Assembly (NCBI GenBank): GCA_028293825.1
Contig: JAQGNY010000046.1
Coordinates: 1-58,536, forward strand
DNA: 58,536 nucleotides
Origin: Verrucomicrobiaceae bacterium
GTDB lineage: Bacteria > Pseudomonadota > Gammaproteobacteria > Pseudomonadales > CAMLJR01
Direction: 5' to 3'
This document shows, one piece after another, positions 26,548 to 35,313 of this stretch. Within the stretch, counting starts at the first letter, position 1, and each line of letters starts with the position of its first letter. The translations under genes and the position numbers were made by a program. Under the pieces are notes generated by a model that worked only from the letters and a program-made list of their open reading frames with translations, was not told where the DNA came from and did no database searches.

Positions 26548-28866
26548 GTGATAGTCGCACCGCATACGCACGACGAGACCGCTCGTATCGAGCTGCTGCA
26601 CTCGCTGCATTTATTGGATACGCCGGCCGATCCGGTGTTCGATCGCATCACGCGACTCGCCGCGCGGCTGCTCAATGTGCCCATCGCCGTCATTTCGTTA
26701 ATCGATACCGATCGTCAGTGGTTTAAATCCATCGTGGGCCTGGACGCCACCGAAACGCCGCGCGAACAAGCCTTCTGCGCGCACGCAATTCACGGCACGC
26801 AACCGCTGGTGGTTAGCGACGCCAAAAACGACAAACGCTTTTTTGATAATCCGCTTGTGGTCGGTGAGCCAAAAATTCGTTTCTATGCCGGCGCACCGAT
26901 TTTTTCGACGCAGGACATTGCGCTCGGCACACTGTGTATTATCGATCGCAAGCCGCGTGAATTATCCGCCGATGATTTATTAACACTGCAGGATCTCGCG
27001 GAATTGGTGCGCCGCGAAATCATGAATCTGGAATCAACCCGCCTGTCGCGCTCGGTCTACGAACACAGCCGCAATGTTGCCGAAGAAAGCGAAGCGTGGT
27101 TTCGCGCTACGATCGCACACGCGCCAGTGGGCATTGCGATGGTCGGGACCAACGGCCAGTGGATACGCGTCAACACCAAGTTATGCAATATCGTCGGCTA
27201 CTCAGCAGACGAATTATTGAATTTAAGTTTTCAAGAGATCACACACCCAGACGATCTCGATATCGACATGAGCTACGTGCAGCAAATGTTGAACGGCGAG
27301 CTCACTCACTACACGCTGGAAAAACGCTATCTGCGTAAAAGCGGCGAACCGATTTGGATCAGCCTTACCGTTTCGCTAATGCGCGACAACAGCGGCGAAC
27401 CGATGCATTTCATTTCCGTCATCGAAGATATTCAGGCGCGCAAAGAAACCGAAGAGGCATTACGGCGGCTGCGGCGCAATCTGGAAGATCGCGTGCAGGA
27501 ACGCACGCAACAGCTGCAGCAAACCAACAATATGTTATCGCTCGCCGTCGATCAGCAGCGTCGCTCCGAAGACGCATTGCGCGCGCAGGAAGCGCAACTG
27601 CGCGCGGTATTGGAAAACGCACAGGATGCCTTCGTCAGCATCGATGAAAGCGGTTTGGTGGTGCAGTGGAATCGCCAGGCGGAATTAACGTTCGGTTGGT
27701 CGCGCGATGAGGCGATTGGGCGGCGGCTCGAAGACATCATTATTCCGGCGACCTATCGCGAAGCGCACAATCAGGGCATGAAGCGCTATCTCAAAACCGG
27801 CAACGCTGTGGTCTTGAATAAACGGCTGGAGTTGGTGGCGATGCGCCGCGATGGCAGCTTGTTCCCGGTGGAGGTGCGCATATCGCCTCTGCCATCCGAA
27901 ACCGGTCTGCTTTTTTGCGCATTTCTGCACGATATCAGCGAGCGCAAACGCGCCGACGAAGCGCTGCGCAACAGTCAGGAACAACTGCACACGATTGCGA
28001 ACAATTTGCCGGTGCAAATTTCGTATGTCGATTCGGATTTAATTATTCGGTTTATCAACGAAGCGTATAGAACCGATGTTGGACTGGCGCCCGAGTTTGC
28101 GCTCGGCAAAAAATTATCCGATGTGCTGCGTAAATCGTTTCGCCAGGAAATTCAGCCGCATGTCGATAAAGTGCTGACCGGCGAGCAAGTTAATTTTGAA
28201 ATGATCACCACTATTCGCCAGCAGGAACGCGTGTGGAGTTCGGTGTATATCCCCGATACGCAGAACGGAAAAACCATTGGCTTTTACATTATGAGCCAGG
28301 ATATTACTGCACAAAAGCAGCTTGAATTGTCGTTAGAGCGCAAAGCCACGCGCGACGCCTTAACCGGTTTATCCAATCGCAGCGCCTTGATGGAGCGGCT
28401 CGACGACGCCATCGGCCGCGCCGATCTTTCCGGCGATGCGCTCGGCGTGCTATTTCTCGATCTCGATGGCTTTAAACAAATCAACGATCGCTTCGGACAT
28501 GATGGCGGCGACACGGTATTGAAACAATTCGCGCTGCGCCTAACGCACTGCGTGCGCAGCAGCGACACTGTCGCTCGCTTAGCGGGCGATGAATTCGTCA
28601 TATTGCTGGAATCGCTTAAACACGGCAGCAATGATGTCGAGAATATCGGCAACAAAATTCTCGATGCCATGCGCGACCCGATTAGCGTCAATGGCGAGCC
28701 GTGCCATCTGAGCACCAGCGTCGGCGTTTACGTGTGGCATTTGGATCAGAACATCAACGCCGAGCAAATGATTGCAACAGCCGATATGGCGATGTATCAA
28801 GCGAAGCGCAGCGGCAAAAACCGCATGCATGTTGCAATAGACGGCATCATTTCATCCGACGCATAA
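26548..28866 (+). CDS. GAF-PAS-PAS-PAS sensor diguanylate cyclase (GGDEF)
   Basis: The 772-residue cytoplasmic protein has a GAF domain (about residues 20-165), a PAS domain with PAC motif (about 190-300), a coiled-coil (about 300-345), two more PAS domains (about 350-460 and 470-590) and a C-terminal GGDEF domain (about 600-765). The cyclase motif is AGDEF (LAGDEFVILL), a known active variant; the inhibitory I-site RxxD is present (RSSD, five residues before AGDEF). It should make cyclic-di-GMP in response to small ligands, light or redox. No membrane segment is seen. The start is GTG with GGGAG 7 nt upstream. No EAL domain is present. Confidence 0.92.
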   Translation: MIVAPHTHDETARIELLHSLHLLDTPADPVFDRITRLAARLLNVPIAVISLIDTDRQWFKSIVGLDATETPREQAFCAHAIHGTQPLVVSDAKNDKRFFDNPLVVGEPKIRFYAGAPIFSTQDIALGTLCIIDRKPRELSADDLLTLQDLAELVRREIMNLESTRLSRSVYEHSRNVAEESEAWFRATIAHAPVGIAMVGTNGQWIRVNTKLCNIVGYSADELLNLSFQEITHPDDLDIDMSYVQQMLNGELTHYTLEKRYLRKSGEPIWISLTVSLMRDNSGEPMHFISVIEDIQARKETEEALRRLRRNLEDRVQERTQQLQQTNNMLSLAVDQQRRSEDALRAQEAQLRAVLENAQDAFVSIDESGLVVQWNRQAELTFGWSRDEAIGRRLEDIIIPATYREAHNQGMKRYLKTGNAVVLNKRLELVAMRRDGSLFPVEVRISPLPSETGLLFCAFLHDISERKRADEALRNSQEQLHTIANNLPVQISYVDSDLIIRFINEAYRTDVGLAPEFALGKKLSDVLRKSFRQEIQPHVDKVLTGEQVNFEMITTIRQQERVWSSVYIPDTQNGKTIGFYIMSQDITAQKQLELSLERKATRDALTGLSNRSALMERLDDAIGRADLSGDALGVLFLDLDGFKQINDRFGHDGGDTVLKQFALRLTHCVRSSDTVARLAGDEFVILLESLKHGSNDVENIGNKILDAMRDPISVNGEPCHLSTSVGVYVWHLDQNINAEQMIATADMAMYQAKRSGKNRMHVAIDGIISSDA

Positions 28867-28920
28867 AAAAGAACAAATTATTTTTTGAATTTATTTCTGA
28901 AGAAAATAAATAACTTCAAG

Positions 28921-28978
28921 TTCGGCTATGGCATTTTCGATGAGTTATTCATCTGAAATTTTCAAACGCATAGCCGAA
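28921..28978. terminator. 10-bp inverted repeat between convergent genes
   Basis: TTCGGCTATG and CATAGCCGAA are perfect complements 38 nt apart, with a smaller GATGA/TCATC stem in the loop. It lies between the convergent GGDEF gene and the LEH-like gene and may end both transcripts. Confidence 0.45.
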
Positions 28979-28987
28979 TTAATACCA

Positions 28988-29434
28988 TCAATTAATCGAA
29001 TCGGTACCGCGACCGGATGCAGCGGATTCCGCCGAAACACCCATTTTCTGTGTCATATCCAGAATATCGAGATATTCGCGCCACTCTCGAATCAAGCCCT
29101 GTTCGTTCAACGCATACACCGCCACCATATGATGCGGCGCATCGCGTTCGTACATGACCGCGTCGTCTTTACGCTCGGTCATCACCAGTGTATCGCTCGA
29201 CAAAATATTAATGATGTTGCATTTGTTATTGCACAGAAAACTTTTCTGGCGCTCCAATTCCGCGCGAATAGCCGGTTTACCTTTAATCACTGGACCGCCC
29301 GGCACCCATAATTGCCACTCGACATCTTCCGCCATCATCGACAAAATTTTATTGACGTCGGCGCGGCTATCGTATGAACCGTTACCGAAGCATTCGCAAA
29401 ATTCGCGAATAAAATTTTCCTGCTTGAGTCCCAT
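28988..29434 (-). CDS. NTF2/SnoaL-like protein, limonene-1,2-epoxide hydrolase family
   Basis: The 148-residue protein has the NTF2-like cone fold pattern, with DVEWQLWVPGGPVIKGKPAIRAELERQ, then YALNEQGLIREWREYLDILDM. The WREYxD segment and the Asp/Arg pattern resemble the limonene-1,2-epoxide hydrolase family (Pfam LEH), in which an Asp-Arg-Asp triad hydrolyses epoxides. The exact triad cannot be confirmed by eye. It is the last gene of a minus-strand set headed by the molybdopterin enzyme and two SDRs, so an epoxide or isomerase step on the same substrate is plausible. Confidence 0.78.
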   Translation of the reverse strand: MGLKQENFIREFCECFGNGSYDSRADVNKILSMMAEDVEWQLWVPGGPVIKGKPAIRAELERQKSFLCNNKCNIINILSSDTLVMTERKDDAVMYERDAPHHMVAVYALNEQGLIREWREYLDILDMTQKMGVSAESAASGRGTDSIN

Positions 29435-29517
29435 TTATTGCTCCACTTATTAACTATTTAAATTTAATTAAAAGCGGCCGCAACGGTGTCGCTGCCGCCA
29501 AACATGCGCGACTAAAT

Positions 29518-30285
29518 TTAAAGCGGCGGCAAAATATACGTTGTAGCTGCGGCCCCGCCGTCGATCGGAAAACCCTGGCCGGTGGTGTATGTCGAATTGT
29601 CGGACAGCAGCCACAGCGCCAGCTCGGCAATTTCGGATGGCTCGGCAACACGCCCCATCGGCGACGGAACGACTGAATTCCAATCAATGCCGGTGGCTTT
29701 ATTCGCCTCTGTATTGACGACGCCAGGACAAATCGCATTGACGCGAATTTTCGCGCGCGCATATTCCGCAGCAGCGGTGCGTGTTACGCCCATCACGCCG
29801 TGTTTAGATGCCGAGTACGCCACCATTTCGGGAACGCCTTTAACGCCTGCCATCGATGACATATTGACGATGGCACCGCCGCCAGCTTTAAGTAATGCAT
29901 TGACCTCGTATTTCACACATAAATACGTACCGGTCAAATTAACCGCGATGATTTGATTCCATAAGTCGATGGAACTATCACCAATCAAATTCGACAACTG
30001 GCCGATACCGGCGTTATTGAAGGCACCATCGAGGCGACCGTATGTGCTCACGGCTTGCTTCACCATATTTTCTACATCAGCCTCAGCACTGACATTGACG
30101 CGCACAAAAACGGCTTCGCCGCCGGCCTTCTTGATACCGGCCGCCACCGTTTCGCCATTGTCGGCATTGACATCAGCGAGCACCAGCTTGGCACCTTCGC
30201 GCGCAAACAATTCCGCACTATCGCGGCCGATACCGGAACCCGCGCCGGTAACAATTATTACTTTTCCATCCAGTCGTTTGCTCAT
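29518..30285 (-). CDS. SDR family NAD(P)-dependent oxidoreductase
   Basis: The 255-residue classical SDR has the cofactor motif TGAGSGIG (residues 14-21), NNAG (90-93), the catalytic Ser143/144 region with Tyr157 and Lys161 (YSASK), and the C-terminal GQGFPIDGG. Asp38 at the end of the second strand (LVLADVN) favours NAD(H). It lies 92 nt after another SDR and 83 nt before the LEH-like gene, in one minus-strand set. Likely reaction: alcohol/ketone oxidation-reduction; substrate unknown. Confidence 0.9.
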   Translation of the reverse strand: MSKRLDGKVIIVTGAGSGIGRDSAELFAREGAKLVLADVNADNGETVAAGIKKAGGEAVFVRVNVSAEADVENMVKQAVSTYGRLDGAFNNAGIGQLSNLIGDSSIDLWNQIIAVNLTGTYLCVKYEVNALLKAGGGAIVNMSSMAGVKGVPEMVAYSASKHGVMGVTRTAAAEYARAKIRVNAICPGVVNTEANKATGIDWNSVVPSPMGRVAEPSEIAELALWLLSDNSTYTTGQGFPIDGGAAATTYILPPL

Positions 30286-30378
30286 AGCTAAGCCTCGTTT
30301 GAAGTTATGGTTGTGTGCGGAGACGATAGATAATAAAAATCACTTTTAACTAGTATTGAGTCGGCGCGATAGTCGGCA

Positions 30379-31137
30379 CTACAACAACATGCCGCCGGAT
30401 ATTTCTATGCGCTGGGCATTGACCCAACGCATATCGTCCGCCACCAGCGCTGCGATAACACAGCCGATATCGTCCGGCACGCCAGCGCGACCGAGCGCCG
30501 TTTGCGAACCGATAAAATTATTAATGTCCGGATTATCGCGTACGCTGCCATCGCCAAAGTCGGTGGCAATGGCACCGGGCGCTACTACATTGACCGAAAT
30601 GCCGCGCGGTCCTAATTCTTTCACCATGTATTTAGTCAGCACTTCAATGCCGCCTTTCATCGCCGCATACGCGGAATAGCCGGGGAAACTAAACCGCGTC
30701 AGCCCCGACGACATATTGATAATGCGACCGCCATCCGAAATTAAATGCAGCAACCGCTGCGTTAAAAAGAAGGTACCTTTCAAATGCGTATTCATCAATT
30801 GATCGAATTGTTCTTCGGTCAATTCCGCGAATGGCGCGGCAATACCTTGGCCGGCATTATTGATTAAAAAATCAAACGTCGCGCGCTGCCATAAATGTTG
30901 CAACGCCTGCTGCACATGTACTGCAAATTGCGAAAATGTTTTACTGCTACTGACATCGAGCTGCAACGCGACCGCGCGCCGTCCGAGCTTTTCGATGTCA
31001 GCAACAACGGCTTTCGCATCATCGCTACGCGTGTGATACGTCACGATTACATCAATGCCTTTTTCCGCCAATTTCAACGCGGTATTTTTACCGAGACCCC
31101 GACTACCACCGGTGACGATTGCAATTTTACGATTCAT
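30379..31137 (-). CDS. SDR family NADP-type oxidoreductase
   Basis: The 252-residue classical SDR has TGGSRGLG (residues 9-16), INNAG (92-96), Tyr157 and Lys161 (YAAMK) and the C-terminal RIEISGGM. The glycine-rich loop carries an Arg (SRG) and no acidic residue ends the second strand (TYHTRSD), which favours NADPH. Paired with a neighbouring NAD-type SDR, it might complete a hydroxyl-to-ketone and reverse step. It lies 93 nt upstream of that SDR and 145 nt after the molybdopterin gene. Confidence 0.9.
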   Translation of the reverse strand: MNRKIAIVTGGSRGLGKNTALKLAEKGIDVIVTYHTRSDDAKAVVADIEKLGRRAVALQLDVSSSKTFSQFAVHVQQALQHLWQRATFDFLINNAGQGIAAPFAELTEEQFDQLMNTHLKGTFFLTQRLLHLISDGGRIINMSSGLTRFSFPGYSAYAAMKGGIEVLTKYMVKELGPRGISVNVVAPGAIATDFGDGSVRDNPDINNFIGSQTALGRAGVPDDIGCVIAALVADDMRWVNAQRIEISGGMLL

Positions 31138-31282
31138 GCTGCACTCCTTAAAAAACGCGGGTGAGTAAGCGCAGCAGCGTAAATACCGGCTTCGTCACTG
31201 CCGCTGCACTCACACCCGCCTCGCTCATTTCTTTCCCTCTTTTTATCTATCTTTGCAGCCATTTAGCCGTGCACTCACTAAT

Positions 31283-33475
31283 CTATACGCTAACAGCAAT
31301 GGCTTCGCTTTCATCGTGCGTGCGCAATGTGGGTACCAGCACCGGCACAATATTCACCGGAATCGCCGACATGCGCGGCATTGCATTGATGGGATCGAGA
31401 TCGCGATCGGTGCTGATTAATAAATTGGTATTCGCTCCGTCGCGCTCATACACCGTTTCACCGGGCAATCCGCCCCACGCGTGCGTCATGGAAACCACAC
31501 CGCGCCGCATCGTTGCATCGGCTTCGACAATCGCTGGAATTTCGCCGGTATCCGACACGATGCGAATTTTGTCGCCCGATTTAATGCCGAGCGCGATTAA
31601 ATCCTCAGGATTTAAATATGCTGGATTGAAAGGATTGCGCGCACGCACTGCTGGAATATTACGCCCGGTCGAATTGTGTACATCGCGAATACGGCGCGAC
31701 GACAAGCGGAAATTAAAATGTTGACCGTTGCTGTGCGAAAAGCCGGGATTGAAATTCTCTGCGGCAACTTCGGCAATTTCCGTCTCCACATCGCGCGGCA
31801 TGGTAGTGAATTTGCCCGCGCTTGGATCGCCCGGTTGCACGTAATATTTTTGCGCATCGAATAGCGCACCCATATCGAGTTTTTTTAGTTCTTCGAATGG
31901 CATCGGCACACGGCGCGCAATGATACCGATAATGTCATCGGTGGTCGGCATGTTCACCATATCAAGCGAGACGCCGTCGACCTTCAAATCAAGCCCCATA
32001 CGCTGCGCGAGCTTCCATAAAATAATCCAATCGTCGACCACTTCCGAGCCGGCCGGCGGTTTTGAAATCGGTGCGGTGTAACGCACGAAGGGTTTGTGCA
32101 CCATCACTTCTTCGTACATGAAGTTGCTCAAATCGGCGCGCTCGTACTGCAGAGTACCCGGCAAAATATAATCGGATAATTTTGCGGTTTCATTCATGTA
32201 CGGTTCGATGCTGACCAATAATTCGAGCGACTGCAGCGCGCGCAATGTTTTCATTTGATCGGGCATGACATTAATTACATTGGAACCGTGCACGATCACC
32301 GCGCGAACCTGGCCTTCACCCGGCTGCAAAATTTCATCGGCAAATACGCCGGACATCATTTCGCCGAACATCATGCCGGAGCCATCGATGCGGCTTTTGT
32401 GACCCTGCTCCCACCAGCGCGGCGCCGGCAATACTTGCGCGGTCGGCGTGCGCGGAATAACGATGCCGGGATTCGACACTTCATCGCCTGCGCGCGCATA
32501 ACGGCCGCAAACAATATTAATTGTTTCGATTAAATGCTCGGCGAGATTGGAGCGCGGCGCCATATTCGGCCCGGTGCCGCTGGCCGCTCCACCGCGTGTG
32601 CATTCGCGTGCGAACAACGACGCGGCGCGAAATAAATCGTCGGCTTTGATGCCGGCGCGGCGTGCAACGTAATCGGGATTAAACGGTGCGACTGCGGCGC
32701 GCAACAAATCGAAGTCCTGCACGTAGGTCGCGCAGAATTCTTTGTCTTCCCAGCCTTCGCGCAAAATAATGTGGAGCAATCCAGCAGCGATGGTCGGGTC
32801 TTCACCCGGATACGGTTGCAGAAAAATATCGGCATACTGCGCGGTCTCGGTATGGCGCGGATCGATAACGATCAGCTTCATTCCTTTCGCGCGCATTTCT
32901 TTCATCGCCTTGGTCGGATTGGCTGGCTCGAAATCGCTGCTGGCAAGCGATACCAACGGATTCACGCCGAAAAATAAACGCACGTCGCTGCTCACTAACG
33001 ACTGTCTGCCGCCGAGCCAAATACCGAGACGACCGACCGAAACTATTTTGGCCGACTGATCGATAGTGATTGGCGAAAAGTTTTTCGGGGAGCCCAGTGC
33101 CTGTAACCAGGTCGTCAATATATTCGACGATGACGCACTCAGCACCGCGCCGCCGCCGCGATAACCACCAATCGCATGCGGCCCGTGTTGTTCTTTAATG
33201 GCGCTCAATTTCGCCGCAATTTCATCGAGTGCGGTTTCCAGTTTTATTTCAACGAACGAACCGTCGGGCATGCGCTTCAACGGTTTTAAAATACGATCGG
33301 CTGCATAGTGCGCTGCCGGCGCCTGCAACCCTTTAAAACACGCATAACCGCGCGTGTGCACATCGTCTTTGTCGCCACGCACTTCAATCAGCTGATCGTT
33401 TTCATCGACCAGCACACGCACACCGCAACAGGGTGAACAAAAACGGCAGAACGATTTTTTCTCGCGCAGACTCAT
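31283..33475 (-). CDS. Molybdopterin-dependent oxidoreductase (DMSO-reductase superfamily), cytoplasmic
   Basis: The 730-residue protein has an N-terminal 4Fe-4S site (C10-x2-C13-x3-C17-x28-C46), then the molybdopterin domain and a C-terminal MopB_CT-like domain (HAWGGLPGETVYERDGANTNL region). There is no Tat signal, so it is cytoplasmic. By rough alignment with acetylene hydratase, the molybdenum/tungsten ligand falls at Asp139 (TIDQSAK) instead of Cys, Sec or Ser. The second such enzyme in the window has Asp at the same place. No separate electron-transfer subunit is adjacent. It heads the minus-strand set ending in the LEH-like gene. The substrate is unknown. Confidence 0.88.
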   Translation of the reverse strand: MSLREKKSFCRFCSPCCGVRVLVDENDQLIEVRGDKDDVHTRGYACFKGLQAPAAHYAADRILKPLKRMPDGSFVEIKLETALDEIAAKLSAIKEQHGPHAIGGYRGGGAVLSASSSNILTTWLQALGSPKNFSPITIDQSAKIVSVGRLGIWLGGRQSLVSSDVRLFFGVNPLVSLASSDFEPANPTKAMKEMRAKGMKLIVIDPRHTETAQYADIFLQPYPGEDPTIAAGLLHIILREGWEDKEFCATYVQDFDLLRAAVAPFNPDYVARRAGIKADDLFRAASLFARECTRGGAASGTGPNMAPRSNLAEHLIETINIVCGRYARAGDEVSNPGIVIPRTPTAQVLPAPRWWEQGHKSRIDGSGMMFGEMMSGVFADEILQPGEGQVRAVIVHGSNVINVMPDQMKTLRALQSLELLVSIEPYMNETAKLSDYILPGTLQYERADLSNFMYEEVMVHKPFVRYTAPISKPPAGSEVVDDWIILWKLAQRMGLDLKVDGVSLDMVNMPTTDDIIGIIARRVPMPFEELKKLDMGALFDAQKYYVQPGDPSAGKFTTMPRDVETEIAEVAAENFNPGFSHSNGQHFNFRLSSRRIRDVHNSTGRNIPAVRARNPFNPAYLNPEDLIALGIKSGDKIRIVSDTGEIPAIVEADATMRRGVVSMTHAWGGLPGETVYERDGANTNLLISTDRDLDPINAMPRMSAIPVNIVPVLVPTLRTHDESEAIAVSV

Positions 33476-33525
33476 GGCAGACCTCGGCTATCGCACAGGG
33501 CGAAATAAATGTGAGCGGAGTTTTG

Positions 33526-33553
33526 TCTGCTCGAGCAAAGTTGCTTGAGCAGA
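33526..33553 (-). repeat. 12-bp inverted repeat upstream of the molybdopterin gene
   Basis: TCTGCTCGAGCA and TGCTTGAGCAGA are near-perfect complements (11 of 12) around AAGT, about 50-80 nt before the start at 33475. It could be an operator or a leader hairpin. Confidence 0.55.
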
Positions 33554-33602
33554 TTTATTCGAGTTGAATATTTTATGGAAATAATTTTTAGCGGCTGGTT
33601 TT

Positions 33603-33643
33603 GATCGAATCAGTTTTGCTCGAATGAGTCTTACTCGAATGAG
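33603..33643. repeat. Three 11-bp direct repeats at exact 15-bp spacing
   Basis: GATCGAATCAG (33603), GCTCGAATGAG (33618) and ACTCGAATGAG (33633) are spaced 15 bp apart, each separated by 4 nt (TTTT, TCTT). They lie in the 636-nt region between the molybdopterin gene and the divergent AraC gene, and may be regulator sites. Confidence 0.6.
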
Positions 33644-34111
33644 CAACAGAAAATATCGAGCACAGCAAGCACTCGTTCGCACAGGATGCGATTTACGCAC
33701 TCGGTATTTTTTTGAAATTAATTTCGCGCAGCAGTCGGAATAAGCAAACACGCACTGCCCTCCTCTTTTTAATTTTTTCTTATGATTTGACGATGTTGCG
33801 AATTGCCCGCATCATCCGTAAGGCAGTGACTTAAACTAACGAGATAGGCCTTCAAAGTCAATGTTGCGCAAGCTATTAAAGGAGCAACGCTGAGACCGCT
33901 TTATTTGCCGACTCGACAAATAACACCGGCAAAAAGCAGCACCGAGTCATGCTGTCATTGGCAAGCTGATAAGGCATAATCCTTAACATGACATACGGCT
34001 CCAAAGCGTTGCGCCGGTTGATTGGTATAAGCTCGCGGAAATCCTCGCATGGACTGCTCTAATAATAATCGGCGAGTAATTAAAACTCGGCTGTCGCAGT
34101 ACGGAGTAAAA
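33644..34111. other. Remaining divergent promoter region, no gene seen
   Basis: No gene is supported here. The region holds the promoters of the minus-strand molybdopterin set and of the AraC gene, which I could not place with confidence. Confidence 0.3.
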
Positions 34112-35020
34112 ATGCAAATCGCTCAAGAGTCTATTTTTACATCCAGCACTCAGGTCAACGCACAACTTGAAGGCCGCCTGCAAAACAAAGCGTACGATAT
34201 TCAAGTGCACGACCTCGAATGGATCACCGATGGCGAAGGTGTATTGAAGCCAAACAGTTCGTGTTTTCTGGAATTGATTTTTAATCCCGAATCGATCTGG
34301 GAAGGCACTTATGCCGGTCGCCAGCACCACGACGGCTTTCAGAATTTAGGCCCGCTATTATTCGCACCGCCCGACACCACCATGCATTGCCGCTGGGATA
34401 AAGGCCGCCAACAAACCATCGGCTGCATGTTCGATATCGACAGCTTGAGCGCGCTGCACGGTTTCGATTGGGATTGGGCCGCCATCGATTTGCAACGCAC
34501 TTTCGATGTGCAGAATCCATTTCTGCTCGCCGGCTTAAGACGTCTTGCCGAAGAAGCCGTAACGCCGAGTTTCGCCAGCGAATTGCAGGCGGAATGCACG
34601 CTGGTATTACTCGCACTGGAATTGCGCCGCCATTTTCTCGGCACGCCGAAAGATCCCGAGGTAGCGCTCGGCAAATTAAGTCATCGGCAGATGTGTTTGG
34701 TTAACGAATTGATCGACAGCGCGATTGGCAGCGGTCCTTCGCTGGATGATTTTGCGGAAGCCTGCGATATACCTGCGCGACAATTGTCGATCATGTTCAA
34801 ACGCGTGTCCGGCATGACGCTGCGCAATTACGTGGCCAATGCGCGTTTGAAAAAAGCCAAGAACTTTCTCTCCGATCAACGCCTGATGGTGAAACAAGTC
34901 GCGTATATGTGCGGTTTTAAAAGTGCCGCCGCGTTCGCTGCCGCCTTTCGTAAAGAAGTGGGTGTGACGCCGCAGGAGTTTCGCGAATCGCTCGGTCAGA
35001 TTGCCGAAACCACGCATTGA
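34112..35020 (+). CDS. AraC-family transcriptional regulator of the catabolic cluster
   Basis: The protein (302 residues from this start) has an N-terminal sensing domain (MQIAQESIFTSSTQVNAQLEG onward) and a C-terminal AraC DNA-binding domain with two helix-turn-helix units: SLDDFAEACDIPARQLSIMFKRVSG and VKQVAYMCGFKSAAAFAAAFRKEVGVTPQEFR. The ATG at 34112 has GGAG 6 nt upstream and is preferred; an ATG at 34049 has no good ribosome site. It is divergent from the molybdopterin set and precedes the SnoaL genes, whose promoters carry tandem repeats it may bind. The effector is unknown. Confidence 0.92.
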   Translation: MQIAQESIFTSSTQVNAQLEGRLQNKAYDIQVHDLEWITDGEGVLKPNSSCFLELIFNPESIWEGTYAGRQHHDGFQNLGPLLFAPPDTTMHCRWDKGRQQTIGCMFDIDSLSALHGFDWDWAAIDLQRTFDVQNPFLLAGLRRLAEEAVTPSFASELQAECTLVLLALELRRHFLGTPKDPEVALGKLSHRQMCLVNELIDSAIGSGPSLDDFAEACDIPARQLSIMFKRVSGMTLRNYVANARLKKAKNFLSDQRLMVKQVAYMCGFKSAAAFAAAFRKEVGVTPQEFRESLGQIAETTH

Positions 35021-35022
35021 TG

Positions 35023-35056
35023 ACAGCGCTCGCCAGCTCGGCGAGCGCTGTTTGAA
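35023..35056 (+). terminator. Terminator-like hairpin after the AraC gene
   Basis: ACAGCGCTCGCC and GGCGAGCGCTGT form a strong 12-bp stem with a short loop, followed by TTGAAG. It starts 3 nt after the stop. Confidence 0.7.
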
Positions 35057-35136
35057 GCCCGCGATGTTATCGATCACGGATAGACTTCCTGTCATCAATC
35101 ACCGAGTGGCAATTTAGTATTCGTAACCTTCCTAAA

Positions 35137-35206
35137 TTTAAACGATAGTCTCGGCATTTCAACGATAGCATTACGTTTTGACCGAGCTGTTGCCTGCCTT
35201 TACAGT
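35137..35206 (+). promoter_or_regulatory. Activator-type promoter with tandem TTT(A/C)AACGATAG sites
   Basis: Two direct 12-bp repeats, TTTAAACGATAG (35137) and TTTCAACGATAG (35157), are 20 bp apart. A -35 TTGACC begins 9 nt after the second (35178), with TACAGT (35201) as -10 and a 17-nt spacer. The same arrangement precedes the SnoaL/NTF2 gene at 36751, so it is probably the AraC operator. Confidence 0.75.
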
Positions 35207-35313
35207 AATCCTGCAAAAATCTCAGCCACACCTTCGCGGCGTCTTCTAAAGCTCTTCACCTTTAAATGCACCCTTTTCGACAAAAATAATTCCAAAACCA
35301 AAGGAAAAAAATA

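Noticed and set aside
33488-33751. Minus-strand open frame upstream of the molybdopterin gene
   Set aside because: It covers the repeats and has low-complexity, non-conserved sequence.
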